The notes under the pieces are model-generated. The model did not search any database, had not been told where the DNA came from, and worked only from the letters and a program-made list of their open reading frames with translations. A DNA stretch of 64,000 nt from an uncultured Beijerinckiaceae bacterium (GTDB lineage Bacteria > Pseudomonadota > Alphaproteobacteria > Rhizobiales > Beijerinckiaceae), in assembly GCA_937863205.1 (NCBI GenBank), contig CALMGA010000228.1, positions 1 through 64,000 of the forward strand, in the 5' to 3' direction. The position numbers and the translations under genes are program-made. Below, piece by piece: positions 46,120 to 55,503 of this stretch; within the stretch, counting starts at the first letter, position 1; each line of letters starts with the position of its first letter.

Positions 46120-46935
46120 CTACTGCTTCAGGGCAATGAGGTATTCAGGGATGATGTCGCGCGGCCGGCCGATGGCGCGCACCGATCCCTCGTCGATCCA
46201 CACCACCCGGTCGCACAGCTCCTCCACCGTCGGAAGGTCGTGCGAAACCACCAGGATGGTGCCGTGAGTCGCGAACTGCTTGATAAAGGCGTCGCATTTG
46301 GCTCCGAACTCGGCATCGCCGACCGACAGAGCCTCGTCCACGATCAGGATATCGGCGTCGGCATGGGCGCAGATGGCGAAGGCGAGGCGCGAGAGCATGC
46401 CCGAGGAATACATCCTGAGCGGCTGGTGGAAGAAGTCGCCGATGTCGGCGAAGGCGGCGATCGAGGCCATGCGGCGCACCACCTCGGCCTTCTTGAGACC
46501 CAGGATGGCGCCGCCGATCAGCGCGTTCTCGCGGCCGGTCAGCTCGTGGTCGAACCCGGCGCCGAGCGCCAGGATGGGCGCCAGCCGCCCCTTGATGGTC
46601 GTTTCGCCGTGGGTCTGCGCCGTGATCCCGCACAGGATCTGCAGGAGCGTGGTCTTGCCGGCGCCGTTGCGCCCGATGATGCCGACGCACTCGCCCTTCT
46701 CGACCTGGAAGGTGACGTCGCGCAGGACCCAGTGCTCCTTGTAGAACTGGCGCCAGCGCCCGAACAGGGTCTGCTTGAGCTGGTCGTTGCGGTGCATGTA
46801 GAGCTGGAACGCCTTGCCGACCCCCTCGCAGCGGATGATCGTCGGGCGCGGAACTGGCGCCACGACCTTTGGCGGCGCCACCGCCAGCGGCACGCGGTCG
46901 AGGAGTCGTTCGGCACGGAGCGGTTCAGATGACAT
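46120..46935 (-). CDS. Polysaccharide ABC exporter, ATP-binding subunit (Wzt/KpsT-like)
   Basis: 271 residues. Walker A GRNGAGKTT, signature-type YSSGMLSRLAFA, Walker B ILIVDEAL and the SHD switch (VSHDLPTVEEL). N-terminal extension of about 30 residues. The combination with the LALGAGFDHELTGRENA motif is typical of the Wzt/KpsT subfamily, which exports O-antigen or capsule from the inner face. It overlaps the permease gene by 11 nt, so translation is coupled. Confidence 0.92.
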   Translation of the reverse strand: MSSEPLRAERLLDRVPLAVAPPKVVAPVPRPTIIRCEGVGKAFQLYMHRNDQLKQTLFGRWRQFYKEHWVLRDVTFQVEKGECVGIIGRNGAGKTTLLQILCGITAQTHGETTIKGRLAPILALGAGFDHELTGRENALIGGAILGLKKAEVVRRMASIAAFADIGDFFHQPLRMYSSGMLSRLAFAICAHADADILIVDEALSVGDAEFGAKCDAFIKQFATHGTILVVSHDLPTVEELCDRVVWIDEGSVRAIGRPRDIIPEYLIALKQ

Positions 46936-47761
46936 CGACGAAGATCGACTTGTAGCTCATGAAGAAGCGGTAGCCGAAGCGAAACACGAAAAGCGACACG
47001 AGCAGCGTGCCGCCGTACAGCAGCGGGCTCGGCAGCCGCCCGGCGATCAGCAGGTCGCGGATCATCTCCACGTAGTCGCCGATGATGTTGAGGTGGATGA
47101 TCGGGCGCAGGCGCGCCGGCACGTCCTCGATGGAGTAGAAGATCGGCGTCGCGAACATCAGCACCGGCACGATCGAGATCATGAGGTGGGCGACGTCGCG
47201 GGTGAAGGATCCCAGAGCCATCAGGAACCAGCAGGCGCCGAGCAGGAACAGGACGAACGGGATCACCACGAAGGGCAGCAGCAGCGCGCTCGACGGCAGG
47301 CCGTGAGTGATGCCTAAGGTGAAGGTGATGAGGATGACGAAGGAGATGGCCGCGTAGGTCAGTGCGCGGATCGAGGCGGTCCAGGCCAGCGTTTCGCTGG
47401 GGAAGATCGACTTCTTGATGAAGGTGACATGCTCGTGGAGCAGGCCGGGCGAGCGGTAGGCGAGCTCGGAAAAGAGGTTGAACACGATCAGGCCGGTGAA
47501 GATCGACAGCGCGTAGGTTTTCACGCCGCCGGCCTGCGCCGAGCGCGGCACCCCGACTGCCGAGGAGAAGATGACCGTATAGGCCGACAGCATCACCAGC
47601 GGACCGAAGACCGCCCATAGCCAGCCAAGGATCGAGCCGCGGAACCGGGCGGCAAGCTCGCGCCGCACCACCGCGCGGATGAGCTCGCGGAAGTGCCAAG
47701 CGCGTTCCAGCGGCTCGAAGTAACCTCGGGGCTCGAAGAAGCGCGGGACGGACAGGTCCAT
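46925..47761 (-). CDS. Polysaccharide ABC exporter, permease subunit (Wzm/KpsM-like)
   Basis: 278 residues with six hydrophobic spans and the ABC-2 permease features FRELIRAVVRRELAARFRGSILGWLWAVFGPL and a C-terminal PSPLLYGGTLL. It is paired with the ATPase that follows it. Such Wzm/Wzt pairs move undecaprenyl-linked polysaccharide across the inner membrane. No other polysaccharide assembly genes flank it apart from a glycosyltransferase about 0.6 kb away. Confidence 0.9.
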   Translation of the reverse strand: MDLSVPRFFEPRGYFEPLERAWHFRELIRAVVRRELAARFRGSILGWLWAVFGPLVMLSAYTVIFSSAVGVPRSAQAGGVKTYALSIFTGLIVFNLFSELAYRSPGLLHEHVTFIKKSIFPSETLAWTASIRALTYAAISFVILITFTLGITHGLPSSALLLPFVVIPFVLFLLGACWFLMALGSFTRDVAHLMISIVPVLMFATPIFYSIEDVPARLRPIIHLNIIGDYVEMIRDLLIAGRLPSPLLYGGTLLVSLFVFRFGYRFFMSYKSIFVDVI

Positions 47762-48012
47762 GCCGGTGTCGGAACCTCTTCGGTTTGCTGGATCGGCGAC
47801 GCCGCGCGGAGGAACGATCGGCCCGGAGATAGACAGGTCGCTCCCGTCCCGTCAACGCGGCGCCGCCCTGCCGCCCACGAAGCTGGATGAGTGTGTCTTC
47901 GCGACGCGCGGCGGTTCCCCGCTCGCGGGCTACTCCCATCGGGCGCCGGACCGGAGGAACCGCCGGATGCGACGCCCGTTGATATTCGCAATTGACGCAA
48001 TGGGAGAACGAG

Positions 48013-48204
48013 ATGGATAAGGAACACGTCAAGGGCGCGCTCGATAAGGCTGTCGGGAGCGTCAAGGACACCGTCGGCGGTGCGGTCGGCAACGAGAAAC
48101 TGCAAGCCGAAGGCAAGGCCGACAAGGCGAAAGGGACGGCTCGCGAGGCCGCCGGCGACGTCAAGGACGCTGGCCGCGATGTCGCGGATGCCGTCAAGCG
48201 CTGA
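48013..48204 (+). CDS. CsbD-like stress-associated protein
   Basis: 63 residues from ATG 48013, GGAG 6 nt upstream. The CsbD pattern (KEHVKGALDKAVGSVKDTVG, then KLQAEGKADKAKGTAREAAGD) is plain: short repeats rich in Lys, Ala, Gly and Asp, probably largely disordered. Family members are often induced by general stress, and no biochemical activity is known. Monocistronic, with a terminator behind. Confidence 0.92.
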   Translation: MDKEHVKGALDKAVGSVKDTVGGAVGNEKLQAEGKADKAKGTAREAAGDVKDAGRDVADAVKR

Positions 48205-48254
48205 ACGTCGACCATAGCGGTCCGTTAGCCTCGTCGCACATCGACATCTCGGAT

Positions 48255-48280
48255 GTCCGCCGGTTCAACCCGGCGGACTT
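48255..48280 (+). terminator. Terminator of the CsbD-like gene
   Basis: GTCCGCCGG (48255-48263), loop TTCAAC, CCGGCGGAC (48270-48278), then TT. Nine GC-rich pairs, 51 bp after the stop codon. Confidence 0.7.
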
Positions 48281-48349
48281 ATCGTGAGGCGAGCCGCATC
48301 TGGCGGCGATCATCCGCAGCCGGCTTGCAAGCTGCGAACGGCTGATGTG

Positions 48350-49177
48350 ATGCAGCCCTTCACCTTCGCCATTCCGTTGATCGCCCGGTCAGTCGCCGCG
48401 GATTGGGGCCTCGTGGAGGCGTTGCTCGGCTTGACCCTCTCGTCCCTGGCGGCACAAACCGACAAGCGCTTCGAAATCCTGGTCGCCGGGCACGATCGGC
48501 CCGATCTCGACCTGGACGGCCTTGCCGTCGAGTTCGTCCGGGTGGATTGGCCGGTGGAGCCGGTGCACCCCGCCAATCTCGACAGCGGGCGCAAGAAAGG
48601 TTTGCTCAATACCTTGTCTCGCGCGCGCGGCGGCGGCTTGGTGATGTTCCTCGATGCTGACGATTGGGTCGACACCCGCTTGGTGGCGACGGCGCGCGCC
48701 TCGATCGCGTGCACGCAAATTGGTGGACTGATCGAGAGCGGCTATGCCGTCGATGTCCGCAACCGCCGCATCCTACCCATTCCCCATCCCGCTGCCTTCG
48801 CGGGGGGCTTCGACAGATTGTGCGGGTCGAGCACGATCCTGCGCATCGACCTCGCCGCAGCCGACCCGATCCGCAGCAATCCCTACGACCTCCTCCACGA
48901 GCACTACCGGTGGGACGAGATGTGCCGCTCGCATGGGCTTTCGGCGGCGCGCCTCGATCTTTCCGGTGCTTACGTCGTCAACACGTCGGCCAACCACTCG
49001 GCGGCGCAGGGCCCTTATGCGCAATGGCGCCGGACGTTCGACGGCTGCGTCGCCCGCGAAGGTGCGCCGATCGACCCGGCCTTTCTCGCCCGCTTCGGAC
49101 TTGATCCCGAGCACTTGGCGTCGATCGCGAGATGGCTGCCGGACACCCGCGCGCCCGAGTCGCAGATCCCGGCCTGA
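48350..49177 (+). CDS. Family 2-like glycosyltransferase
   Basis: 275 residues from ATG 48350. GT-A fold signs: the nucleotide region QTDKRFEILVAG and the metal-binding DXD-type motif FLDADDWVDT. The rest is less conserved. It has no membrane segment and presumably acts at the cytosolic face. It is near, but on the opposite strand to, the Wzm/Wzt exporter, so a joint role in a surface glycan is possible but not shown. Confidence 0.75.
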   Translation: MQPFTFAIPLIARSVAADWGLVEALLGLTLSSLAAQTDKRFEILVAGHDRPDLDLDGLAVEFVRVDWPVEPVHPANLDSGRKKGLLNTLSRARGGGLVMFLDADDWVDTRLVATARASIACTQIGGLIESGYAVDVRNRRILPIPHPAAFAGGFDRLCGSSTILRIDLAAADPIRSNPYDLLHEHYRWDEMCRSHGLSAARLDLSGAYVVNTSANHSAAQGPYAQWRRTFDGCVAREGAPIDPAFLARFGLDPEHLASIARWLPDTRAPESQIPA

Positions 49178-49195
49178 GCAGGCCGCAAAGCCTTC

Positions 49196-49735
49196 TCAGG
49201 GTTCGAGTACGCCGATCCCGTCGTAGCTGGCGCGCCAGTACACCAGGGCACCACTGCCATCCTCGGCCGGAGCGCGCGACTCCAACACCCTGCCGATGAT
49301 GATGGTGTGGGAGAAGCGGTCCAACATCTCCTCGACCTCGCATTCGAAGGAAGCGAGTGCGTCGGCGAGAACGAGGGGATAGCCGGACCGCCCGATCCAG
49401 CGCGCGCCCTCGAAGCGAGCGGCGCCGCGCATGCCGTCGCGTCCGGCGAAACGGTCGGCGATCGCCCGGTGCCGATGACCGAGGATGCTCACGGCGAAGC
49501 GACCGCTTCGCCGCATCAGGGGCAGGCTGGACGCGCCCTGAGCGACGTTGACGAGGAGGCTCGGCGGGTCGGCCGAGAGCGACACCATCGAGGTTGCCGT
49601 CAGGCCGCCTTTGTCGTCGCCGTCGGCCACGGTGACCACGCTCACGCCGCCGACGAGATGGCGCATCGCCGCCTTGAAGGCGTCCGGGGCGGGTCCGCTT
49701 CCGTTCAGGCTGACGACGGGAAAAGGTGCGTTCAT
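49196..49735 (-). CDS. Flavin reductase-like domain protein
   Basis: 179 residues from ATG 49735; the frame is open to 49825 but the conserved part starts later. FMN-binding split-barrel: FKAAMRHLVGGVSVVTV, GLTATSMVSLSADPPSLLVNVAQGASSLP, and FAVSILG. It likely reduces FMN or FAD for a partner monooxygenase. The only flavin monooxygenase in the window (57-58 kb) is not adjacent, so pairing is speculative. Confidence 0.87.
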   Translation of the reverse strand: MNAPFPVVSLNGSGPAPDAFKAAMRHLVGGVSVVTVADGDDKGGLTATSMVSLSADPPSLLVNVAQGASSLPLMRRSGRFAVSILGHRHRAIADRFAGRDGMRGAARFEGARWIGRSGYPLVLADALASFECEVEEMLDRFSHTIIIGRVLESRAPAEDGSGALVYWRASYDGIGVLEP

Positions 49736-49959
49736 GCTCGACACTGTCGTCCCGCGAGGGTGCCGGAAGCCGGCAGAAGGGCGGCCCGGCCAAGCCAAGA
49801 TAGGCCGCCCGGGCGCCGGCGGCAAACGCCGGCGATCCCTGCCGGCAGAAAAGACGGCGTTCTCTTAAGATTTGCGCTTCGCGCGAAGGAGTGGGTTTCG
49901 CGAACGGAGCGTAGGCGCGGATCGCCGGCTCCTGCGGGAGGTCGATCCACGGGATCAAC

Positions 49960-50148
49960 ACCCGCCAAGCGCAAAGCATCGGCTCGCCCGCGCGCCAGGA
50001 TCGCGTCCGAGAACGCCTCGTCGACGACGAAGCGGGCCATCTGCAGCGTTCCCAGGCAGTGGGCGAAGACGCGGGCCATCCGCATGTCGGTGCGACCGCC
50101 CGGTATCGTCCCCTTGAGGATCGCTTCGGCGAAGTCGTTCGCCGAGAT
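49960..50148 (-). pseudogene. C-terminal remnant of a TetR-family regulator
   Basis: A minus-strand frame, limited by a stop at 50149-50151, reads FAEAILKGTIPGG, then RVFAHCLGTLQMARFVVDEAFSDAILARGRADALRLAG. This looks like the last two helices of a TetR ligand-binding domain (ALVGALLLAR-type followed by SDxILAxxR). No start or helix-turn-helix is present. The surrounding 49736-50164 shows no intact gene. Confidence 0.45.
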
Positions 50149-50164
50149 TCAAGGTTGCGAAGCC

Positions 50165-51970
50165 TTAAAAGCGCTTACTGCCATAGGCGACGAGTCGCCC
50201 ACCGCCTCCGGGCTCGCCCTGCACCGGCTGCCGGATCTTGAAGTGGCGGACCAGGCCGGCGAGCGTGGCTGTCCTGTCGTGAAGTTGCTGGACCGAGACG
50301 GCTGACGAATCACCGATCTTCACGTTCTGCTGGATCGCCCGATCGGCTTGCGTGACCGAAAAGACGACGCCTTCCAGCGCCGACGCCTGGCCCTTGGCGG
50401 CTTCCGCGACATCGGCGACGAGATCATCGATGCTGGACACGCGACCCATGATGGATGCGATCACCTCGCCGGTGCGCTCGATCAGGCCGACGCCGTATCG
50501 CATGTCCGTCGACGCCTGCTTGATCAACGCCTTGATCTCGTCGGCCGCGACGGCGCTGCGTTCGGCAAGCGCTCGGACCTCAACCGCGACGACGGCAAAG
50601 CCTCGGCCCATCTCGCCGGCTCGGGCTGCCTCGATCGCGGTATTCAGCGCCAGGATGCTGGTTTGATGGGCGATCCCGTCGATCGTTGCCGCGATGCTTG
50701 AGATGCGGCCGGAGGAGGCTTCGATGCCGACCATCGTGCTGGTGGCGCCGCGCATCATATCGCCGGCGCGATCGGCTTCGAAATTGGCCGCCGACACGGC
50801 ATCGCTCGCCAGCTTGGTGTTGGCAGCCGTGCCGCGGATGGCGCTGCTGATGTCGTTCAGCGCGGTGACGGCGGCTCGCAGCCGCACGGCCTGCTGCTCC
50901 GATCGTTGCGCCAGATCGCTCGTCGTTTCCGTGATCGCCTTGGACCCACCGAACAGCTCGTAGGTTGAATTGGCGACGGTCAGAACGGCGGTCTCGATCC
51001 CTTCGATGGCGATGTTGAGGTCGGATTGCAGTTTCGCATAGCGCGACCCCTCGCAGGCCGACATGCGCACGGTGAGATCTCCGCTCGCGACGCGATCGAG
51101 GACGTGGCCGAGATGAGCGAGAAGCTCGTTCTGCTCGCGGCCGAAGGCGGCCGCCTCTTCTTCCATGCGGCGACGCTCGATCAGGCGGTCGCGCATGAAC
51201 TGAAGGGCCGTGGCGATGCTGCCGATCTCGTCGGAACGGCTGGTGCCCGAGACCGGCGCATCGAGGTCCCCGGCGACCATCGCGCGCATCCGACGTTGCA
51301 GCAGGTGCAGGGGTCGGGTGAGGGCGAGCGCGAGGGGATAGGCGATGGCGAGGCCGACCACGATGCCGAACGAGGCGATGAGGACGGACAGAACCTGCGT
51401 GCGTTGAGCCTGGGACTCGATCTTGACGCGCGCGGCCGCCGCCTGCGTTTGCGAAGCGACGATGAGGTTTTGAAGGTTCGACCGGATGACGCTCCCGCGG
51501 TGCTCCATCACGTGCGGCGCCGGTACGGCCAGCGGAGTCCCTTGGGGCGTTCCTTGGGGCGTTCCCTGCCCGAGCAGGACGAGCCCGGCCGCCTGCCAGC
51601 CCTCGAAGGTCGCGATGGTCTCATGCTCCAGGTGCTTGGTCTCGCGCCTGGCGTCGGACCACTCGCCTGTGCTGCCGACCAGACGGGCCAGCTGCGCCTG
51701 AGCCAGCCGGCTCAGCTGTTGAAAGCGTCCGACGAGTTCGGAGCTGTCGGCGTCACGCACCCCTTCCAGGGCGTAGTTCAGGAAATCGTCCGCTTCGCGG
51801 AAGGCCTCCGACGCCCGCCACGCCGCGTCGACGCGTTCCATCGGCAGGCGGGTCGCGCCGGCCAGATCCGCCGACAGGGACCTCACGCTGAGATAGGTCG
51901 TGGTGCCTTGGATCGCACCGATCGTGATGATCAGCCCGAAGGCGAGAAGGAAACGGCGGAAGATCGGCAT
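50165..51970 (-). CDS. Methyl-accepting chemotaxis protein
   Basis: 601 residues. Transmembrane helix 1 at about 6-27, periplasmic helical sensor domain to about 190, helix 2 at about 195-216, HAMP at 217-270, a second HAMP-like block near 287-340, and the signalling domain with the hairpin tip [37 protein letters not shown] at residues 436-472. The sensor region contains a QGTP triplet repeat (135-146). The ligand is not evident. It starts 1 nt after the stop of the di-haem peroxidase gene, so the two are probably cotranscribed and coupled. Confidence 0.93.
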   Translation of the reverse strand: MPIFRRFLLAFGLIITIGAIQGTTTYLSVRSLSADLAGATRLPMERVDAAWRASEAFREADDFLNYALEGVRDADSSELVGRFQQLSRLAQAQLARLVGSTGEWSDARRETKHLEHETIATFEGWQAAGLVLLGQGTPQGTPQGTPLAVPAPHVMEHRGSVIRSNLQNLIVASQTQAAAARVKIESQAQRTQVLSVLIASFGIVVGLAIAYPLALALTRPLHLLQRRMRAMVAGDLDAPVSGTSRSDEIGSIATALQFMRDRLIERRRMEEEAAAFGREQNELLAHLGHVLDRVASGDLTVRMSACEGSRYAKLQSDLNIAIEGIETAVLTVANSTYELFGGSKAITETTSDLAQRSEQQAVRLRAAVTALNDISSAIRGTAANTKLASDAVSAANFEADRAGDMMRGATSTMVGIEASSGRISSIAATIDGIAHQTSILALNTAIEAARAGEMGRGFAVVAVEVRALAERSAVAADEIKALIKQASTDMRYGVGLIERTGEVIASIMGRVSSIDDLVADVAEAAKGQASALEGVVFSVTQADRAIQQNVKIGDSSAVSVQQLHDRTATLAGLVRHFKIRQPVQGEPGGGGRLVAYGSKRF

Positions 51971-51971
51971 C

Positions 51972-52967
51972 TCAGTTGGGCAGGATCGGAAGCACGACGG
52001 CCTGCTTGGATCCCGAAAGGGTCTTCAGGAAGTCGACGAGATCGGTCTGCTCTGAGGGCGTCAGCGGAACGGGGCCCATGAGCGGCGACCTCGAAGGCCT
52101 GTCGATGCCGCCGCCGACGTAGTGCGCCACGACATCCTCAAGCGTGGCGAACTGACCCGAATGCATGTAGGGCGAGCGCTGCGCCGTGTCGCGCAGCGAC
52201 GGCGTCTTGAAAGCGAAGCGCGCCAGGGGATTGTCGGGTTCCAATAGGCCGCGGCCGATGTCCGTCAGGGTCGTCCCGGTGTCGTGGAATCTGTTGTCGG
52301 TGAAGTTCCAGCCGGGATGGCAGGCGGCGCACTGCCCCTTGGTCGTGAAGATCACGAAGCCTCGCTTGGCGGCTTGCGATATCGCGGTTTCGTCGCCGTC
52401 GATCCAGGCGTCGAACGGCGCGTAGCCCGACACAACCGTGCGCTCGTAGGTGGCCAGCGCCGCCACGATCGTGTCGGGGGTCACCCCTGTTCCAGGGAAG
52501 ATGCGCTGGAAGCGCGCGTTGTAGCCGGGGATCGCCTTCAGCCTCGCCGCGGCCTCGTCGAGCGGCAGGTTCATTTCGGCGGGGTTCTGGATGGGGCTGC
52601 GGGCCTGCGCCTCGGCGGTTGGCGCCCGACCATCCCAGAAGAAAGGGTGGACCCAGGCCGTATCCAGGATCGTCGGCGCGTGGCGCGGCAGGCGGGTGTT
52701 CTGGGCGCCGACCGCCGTCTTGTTCCTGGCCTCCCAGCCGAACGAGGGATTATGACAGGAGGCGCAGGTCATGTTCTCGGCGCCGGACAGGCGCGGCTCG
52801 AAGAAGAGTGCCTTGCCGAGCGCGGCCTTCTCCGGCGTATACGGATTGGAGGCGGGAAACGGGATCTGCGTGGGACGCCGATACGCCGCGCGGTCGCTAT
52901 CGGACATCGCCTGTGTCGCCGTGCCCATCAGGATCATCGACATCGCGAGCGCACGCACGGCTCTCAT
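51972..52967 (-). CDS. Di-haem cytochrome c peroxidase/MauG-family protein
   Basis: 331 residues from ATG 52967. A short signal peptide covers about residues 1-20. Two haem sites: C68-A-S-C71-H72 and C213-A-A-C216-H217. Distal region [24 protein letters not shown] is typical of bacterial CcpA/MauG proteins, with Met268 in SPYMHSG the likely second axial ligand of the low-spin haem. It reduces H2O2 in the periplasm using cytochrome c electrons, or oxidises a protein partner as MauG does. It is followed directly by an MCP gene. Confidence 0.9.
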   Translation of the reverse strand: MRAVRALAMSMILMGTATQAMSDSDRAAYRRPTQIPFPASNPYTPEKAALGKALFFEPRLSGAENMTCASCHNPSFGWEARNKTAVGAQNTRLPRHAPTILDTAWVHPFFWDGRAPTAEAQARSPIQNPAEMNLPLDEAAARLKAIPGYNARFQRIFPGTGVTPDTIVAALATYERTVVSGYAPFDAWIDGDETAISQAAKRGFVIFTTKGQCAACHPGWNFTDNRFHDTGTTLTDIGRGLLEPDNPLARFAFKTPSLRDTAQRSPYMHSGQFATLEDVVAHYVGGGIDRPSRSPLMGPVPLTPSEQTDLVDFLKTLSGSKQAVVLPILPN

Positions 52968-53881
52968 CTCCGGGGACGGGCCTCTCCGACGCGTCACTTG
53001 ATATAGGTTAGATTGAACAGGTGAAGTGATGGTTAGCTCGCGGCGGCAAGTCTCGGCGTTTCCGTTCCTTCGGCGACCTTGACCGGGATAGACCACCGAC
53101 GCTTGCGCGGCCCGGAAGACCCGAAAAGCGGTTTCGCCCATGTCCACCGCCGGATCCGCAGACGCTTCGATGCGGCCTCGCACGGAGCCAGTTTCATTCG
53201 CCGAACAGCTGGCCGATGTTTCGGCCTTTCCAATGCCGAAGGAGGTGCCATCCTTCGTCCGGTGATGTGACCCGTCCACCTCCCGCGGCGAACCCGGGAT
53301 CTTGCGCGAACTCGATGACGCCATGATCGCGGCCGCAACCAACTGCCGGCAACCACGGCCTTCGCTCGCACCTGCGTGCGGCTGACCGCAGAGGCCGGAA
53401 TTTCGGGCTGCTTGGCGCCCCATCGACGGCGGAGGCGACTGGCCGCCCGGCAGGGCGTTCCCGGTTCGTGACGCCTTCCGTTCCCGCACGAGGCCGTCGA
53501 GTCAGCCGGTGAGCTTCACGTCCGGCGACAGGCTGCCGACATGCTTCAGCTTGCCCTGGAACTGCGACGACCGCTTCGCCGCCGGGACGATCATGTCAGC
53601 CCGCAGAGTCGGCGGACCTGTGCGTGCGATGCCGAGGCGGGCGCCGTCGCACGCGGCGGAGCGCACCGCCATCCCGTTCGCCGGTTCGTTCTCCCTCGAT
53701 AGGAGGAGGTTCGGCTTGCGACCGCCGCCGATATCGGTCCGCCTCCAACGTCGGGCGAGCGAGGTTGCGCCCATGACTTGCCGCGGTGCCGGCGTTGCGG
53801 CGACTCGGGCGACCCGCTGCGATGATGCCGTCCCAATGAACTCTTGCTTCGGTCACCCCGAAGATCTTCATCGCCGTTGCC
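52968..53881. other. 914-bp stretch without a supportable gene
   Basis: Both strands have open frames, but none shows a family motif or a good ribosome site. A 90-residue minus frame ends LKHVGSLSPDVKLTG at 53502 and looks like a possible protein tail, but nothing upstream supports a start. This region may be a decayed gene or simply a long regulatory gap between the peroxidase and the LysR gene. Confidence 0.5.
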
Positions 53882-54835
53882 ATGCTTGATGGGGTGCGTC
53901 CCTTGGATTATCTCGCCGCCATGCGCTCCTTCGTCCGTTCGGCAGAGCTCGGCAGCTTTTCGCGCGCGGCGGAGGAAGCTGGCGTCAAGGTCTCGACCGT
54001 TTCGCGCTCCATCGCGGCGCTGGAGGCGGACGTGGGTGCGGCCCTGTTCAACCGTTCGACCCACGGCCTGCACCTGACCGAGATCGGGCGCATGTTTCAC
54101 GAGCAGTCGGGTCGCATCCTGGCCAATGTGGAGGAAGCCCGCGCGCTCGCCTCCGCCTTCAATGCGATCCCGCAGGGCAAATTGAAGATCACCATTCCCG
54201 CGACGTTCGGGCGTCTACACGTCGTGACCCACCTGCCCGCCTTCCTCGCCGCCTATCCCGCGATCACCGTCGAGGCGACGCTCACCGACGCGCATGTCGA
54301 CATGATCGAGGCTGGCGTCGATCTGGCGATCCGCATCGGCGCGCTCCCCGACTCCGGCCTGATCGCGCGGCGGCTGGCGCGGCACGAGCGCGTGCTCTGC
54401 GCCAGCCCGGCGTACCTCGCCGCCTGCGATCCGATCGCGACCCCCGCCGACGTCGGCAACCGTGAAGCGCTTGTTTCGCTGCTGCAGCCCGGCGCGTTCT
54501 GGCATTTCCGTCAGCGCGGCACGGGCGCGACCGCAACGATCAAGGTGTCGGGCCGTGTCCGCCTCAACGACTCCGAGGCCCTGCTCACCTGCGCGCTCGC
54601 CGGACAGGGCCTCGCCGTGCTGCCGACATGGCTCGCCCATGCCGATCTCGCGCGAGGCTCGCTCGTCGCGCTTCTGCCGGAGTGGGACGCGGGCCTCATG
54701 CCCGTTTTCGAACGGGGGATCTGGGTCGTGTACCCACCCAAAAGGATCGTGTCGCCCAAGGTCCGTGCCTTCACCACCTTCTTCGAGAGCCGCTTCCGCA
54801 AGCCCGTCTACTGGGAGGTCGCGCGGCCAGCCTGA
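53882..54835 (+). CDS. LysR-family transcriptional regulator
   Basis: 317 residues. Helix-turn-helix FVRSAELGSFSRAAEEAGVKVSTVSRSIAALEADVG, then the effector domain starting at LKITIPATFGRLHVVTHL. The combination is typical of the CrgA-like subgroup that controls a divergent reductase. No divergent gene is recognisable here. Target unknown. The 670 bp after it (54836-55503) contain a family A repeat and no gene. Confidence 0.88.
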   Translation: MLDGVRPLDYLAAMRSFVRSAELGSFSRAAEEAGVKVSTVSRSIAALEADVGAALFNRSTHGLHLTEIGRMFHEQSGRILANVEEARALASAFNAIPQGKLKITIPATFGRLHVVTHLPAFLAAYPAITVEATLTDAHVDMIEAGVDLAIRIGALPDSGLIARRLARHERVLCASPAYLAACDPIATPADVGNREALVSLLQPGAFWHFRQRGTGATATIKVSGRVRLNDSEALLTCALAGQGLAVLPTWLAHADLARGSLVALLPEWDAGLMPVFERGIWVVYPPKRIVSPKVRAFTTFFESRFRKPVYWEVARPA

Positions 54836-55050
54836 GGCGGCATTTGCGCCGGCGGCGAGCGCCATCAGGGACACCTCGCTTCCTTTCGCCGGTGCGTCGG
54901 ACGCCCTGGCCCGTCCGCACACGACGCGAGCCTCGGCGCAGTGCGGAACCGGTCCGCGGACCGACGCGTCGGGACGGATCAAGGAAGTCGCAGGGGTTGG
55001 GCGCCGGACGCTGATGGCCAGAGCCTGATCGGTCAGTCCTCCGCGACTGG

Positions 55051-55140
55051 CGCATCGGACCGAGACGTGAGCAGCGATTTTCGGACAAATCCGATGCGGC
55101 AGGCCGAGAGCATCGGGCCGGATCCAGTGAAGGATCCGGA
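55051..55140. repeat. Dispersed GCATCGGA repeat (family A), locus 6
   Basis: GCGCATCGGACCGAGACG, AGCAGCGATTTTCGGACAAATCCGATGCGG, then GAGCATCGGGCCGGATCC. The order is the same as in the other loci. It lies in the long gap between the LysR gene and the phosphoesterase gene. Confidence 0.85.
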
Positions 55141-55503
55141 CTCTGAGCTCGGCTTTGGCAAATTTTTCGGATTTGGGATGGGTAAGAAGCGGAGGTGGCG
55201 AGTAGGCTGGCAGCGTTTCCGCCGGCGGACAGCGTCATGCCGCTTTTCCCCACCCGCTTCGCCGGGTTCATCCCGGCCTTTGCGCCACTCTCTGTCCAGC
55301 GCTCTCCTGGCGAGCCGATATATCATTGACTTGCTGAGCGTCGAGAATGACAGCAATCTGGAAGCGGAGCATGTTCGGCGCCTGCGGGCTACGCGGTTGA
55401 GAGTAGCCGATCCGGGCTCACCCAATCCTTGCCCAAACTCAAATGTCCGAACCGGCAGAACCATAGCCGAAGGTCGACAATCTGCCTTACACCCAACGCG
55501 GAG

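Noticed and set aside
53502..53883. Minus-strand frames divergent from the LysR gene (90 and 95 residues)
   Set aside because: The ends look faintly protein-like, but frames change along the stretch, there is no family motif, and no start has a good ribosome site. Possibly a decayed reductase gene, not supportable.
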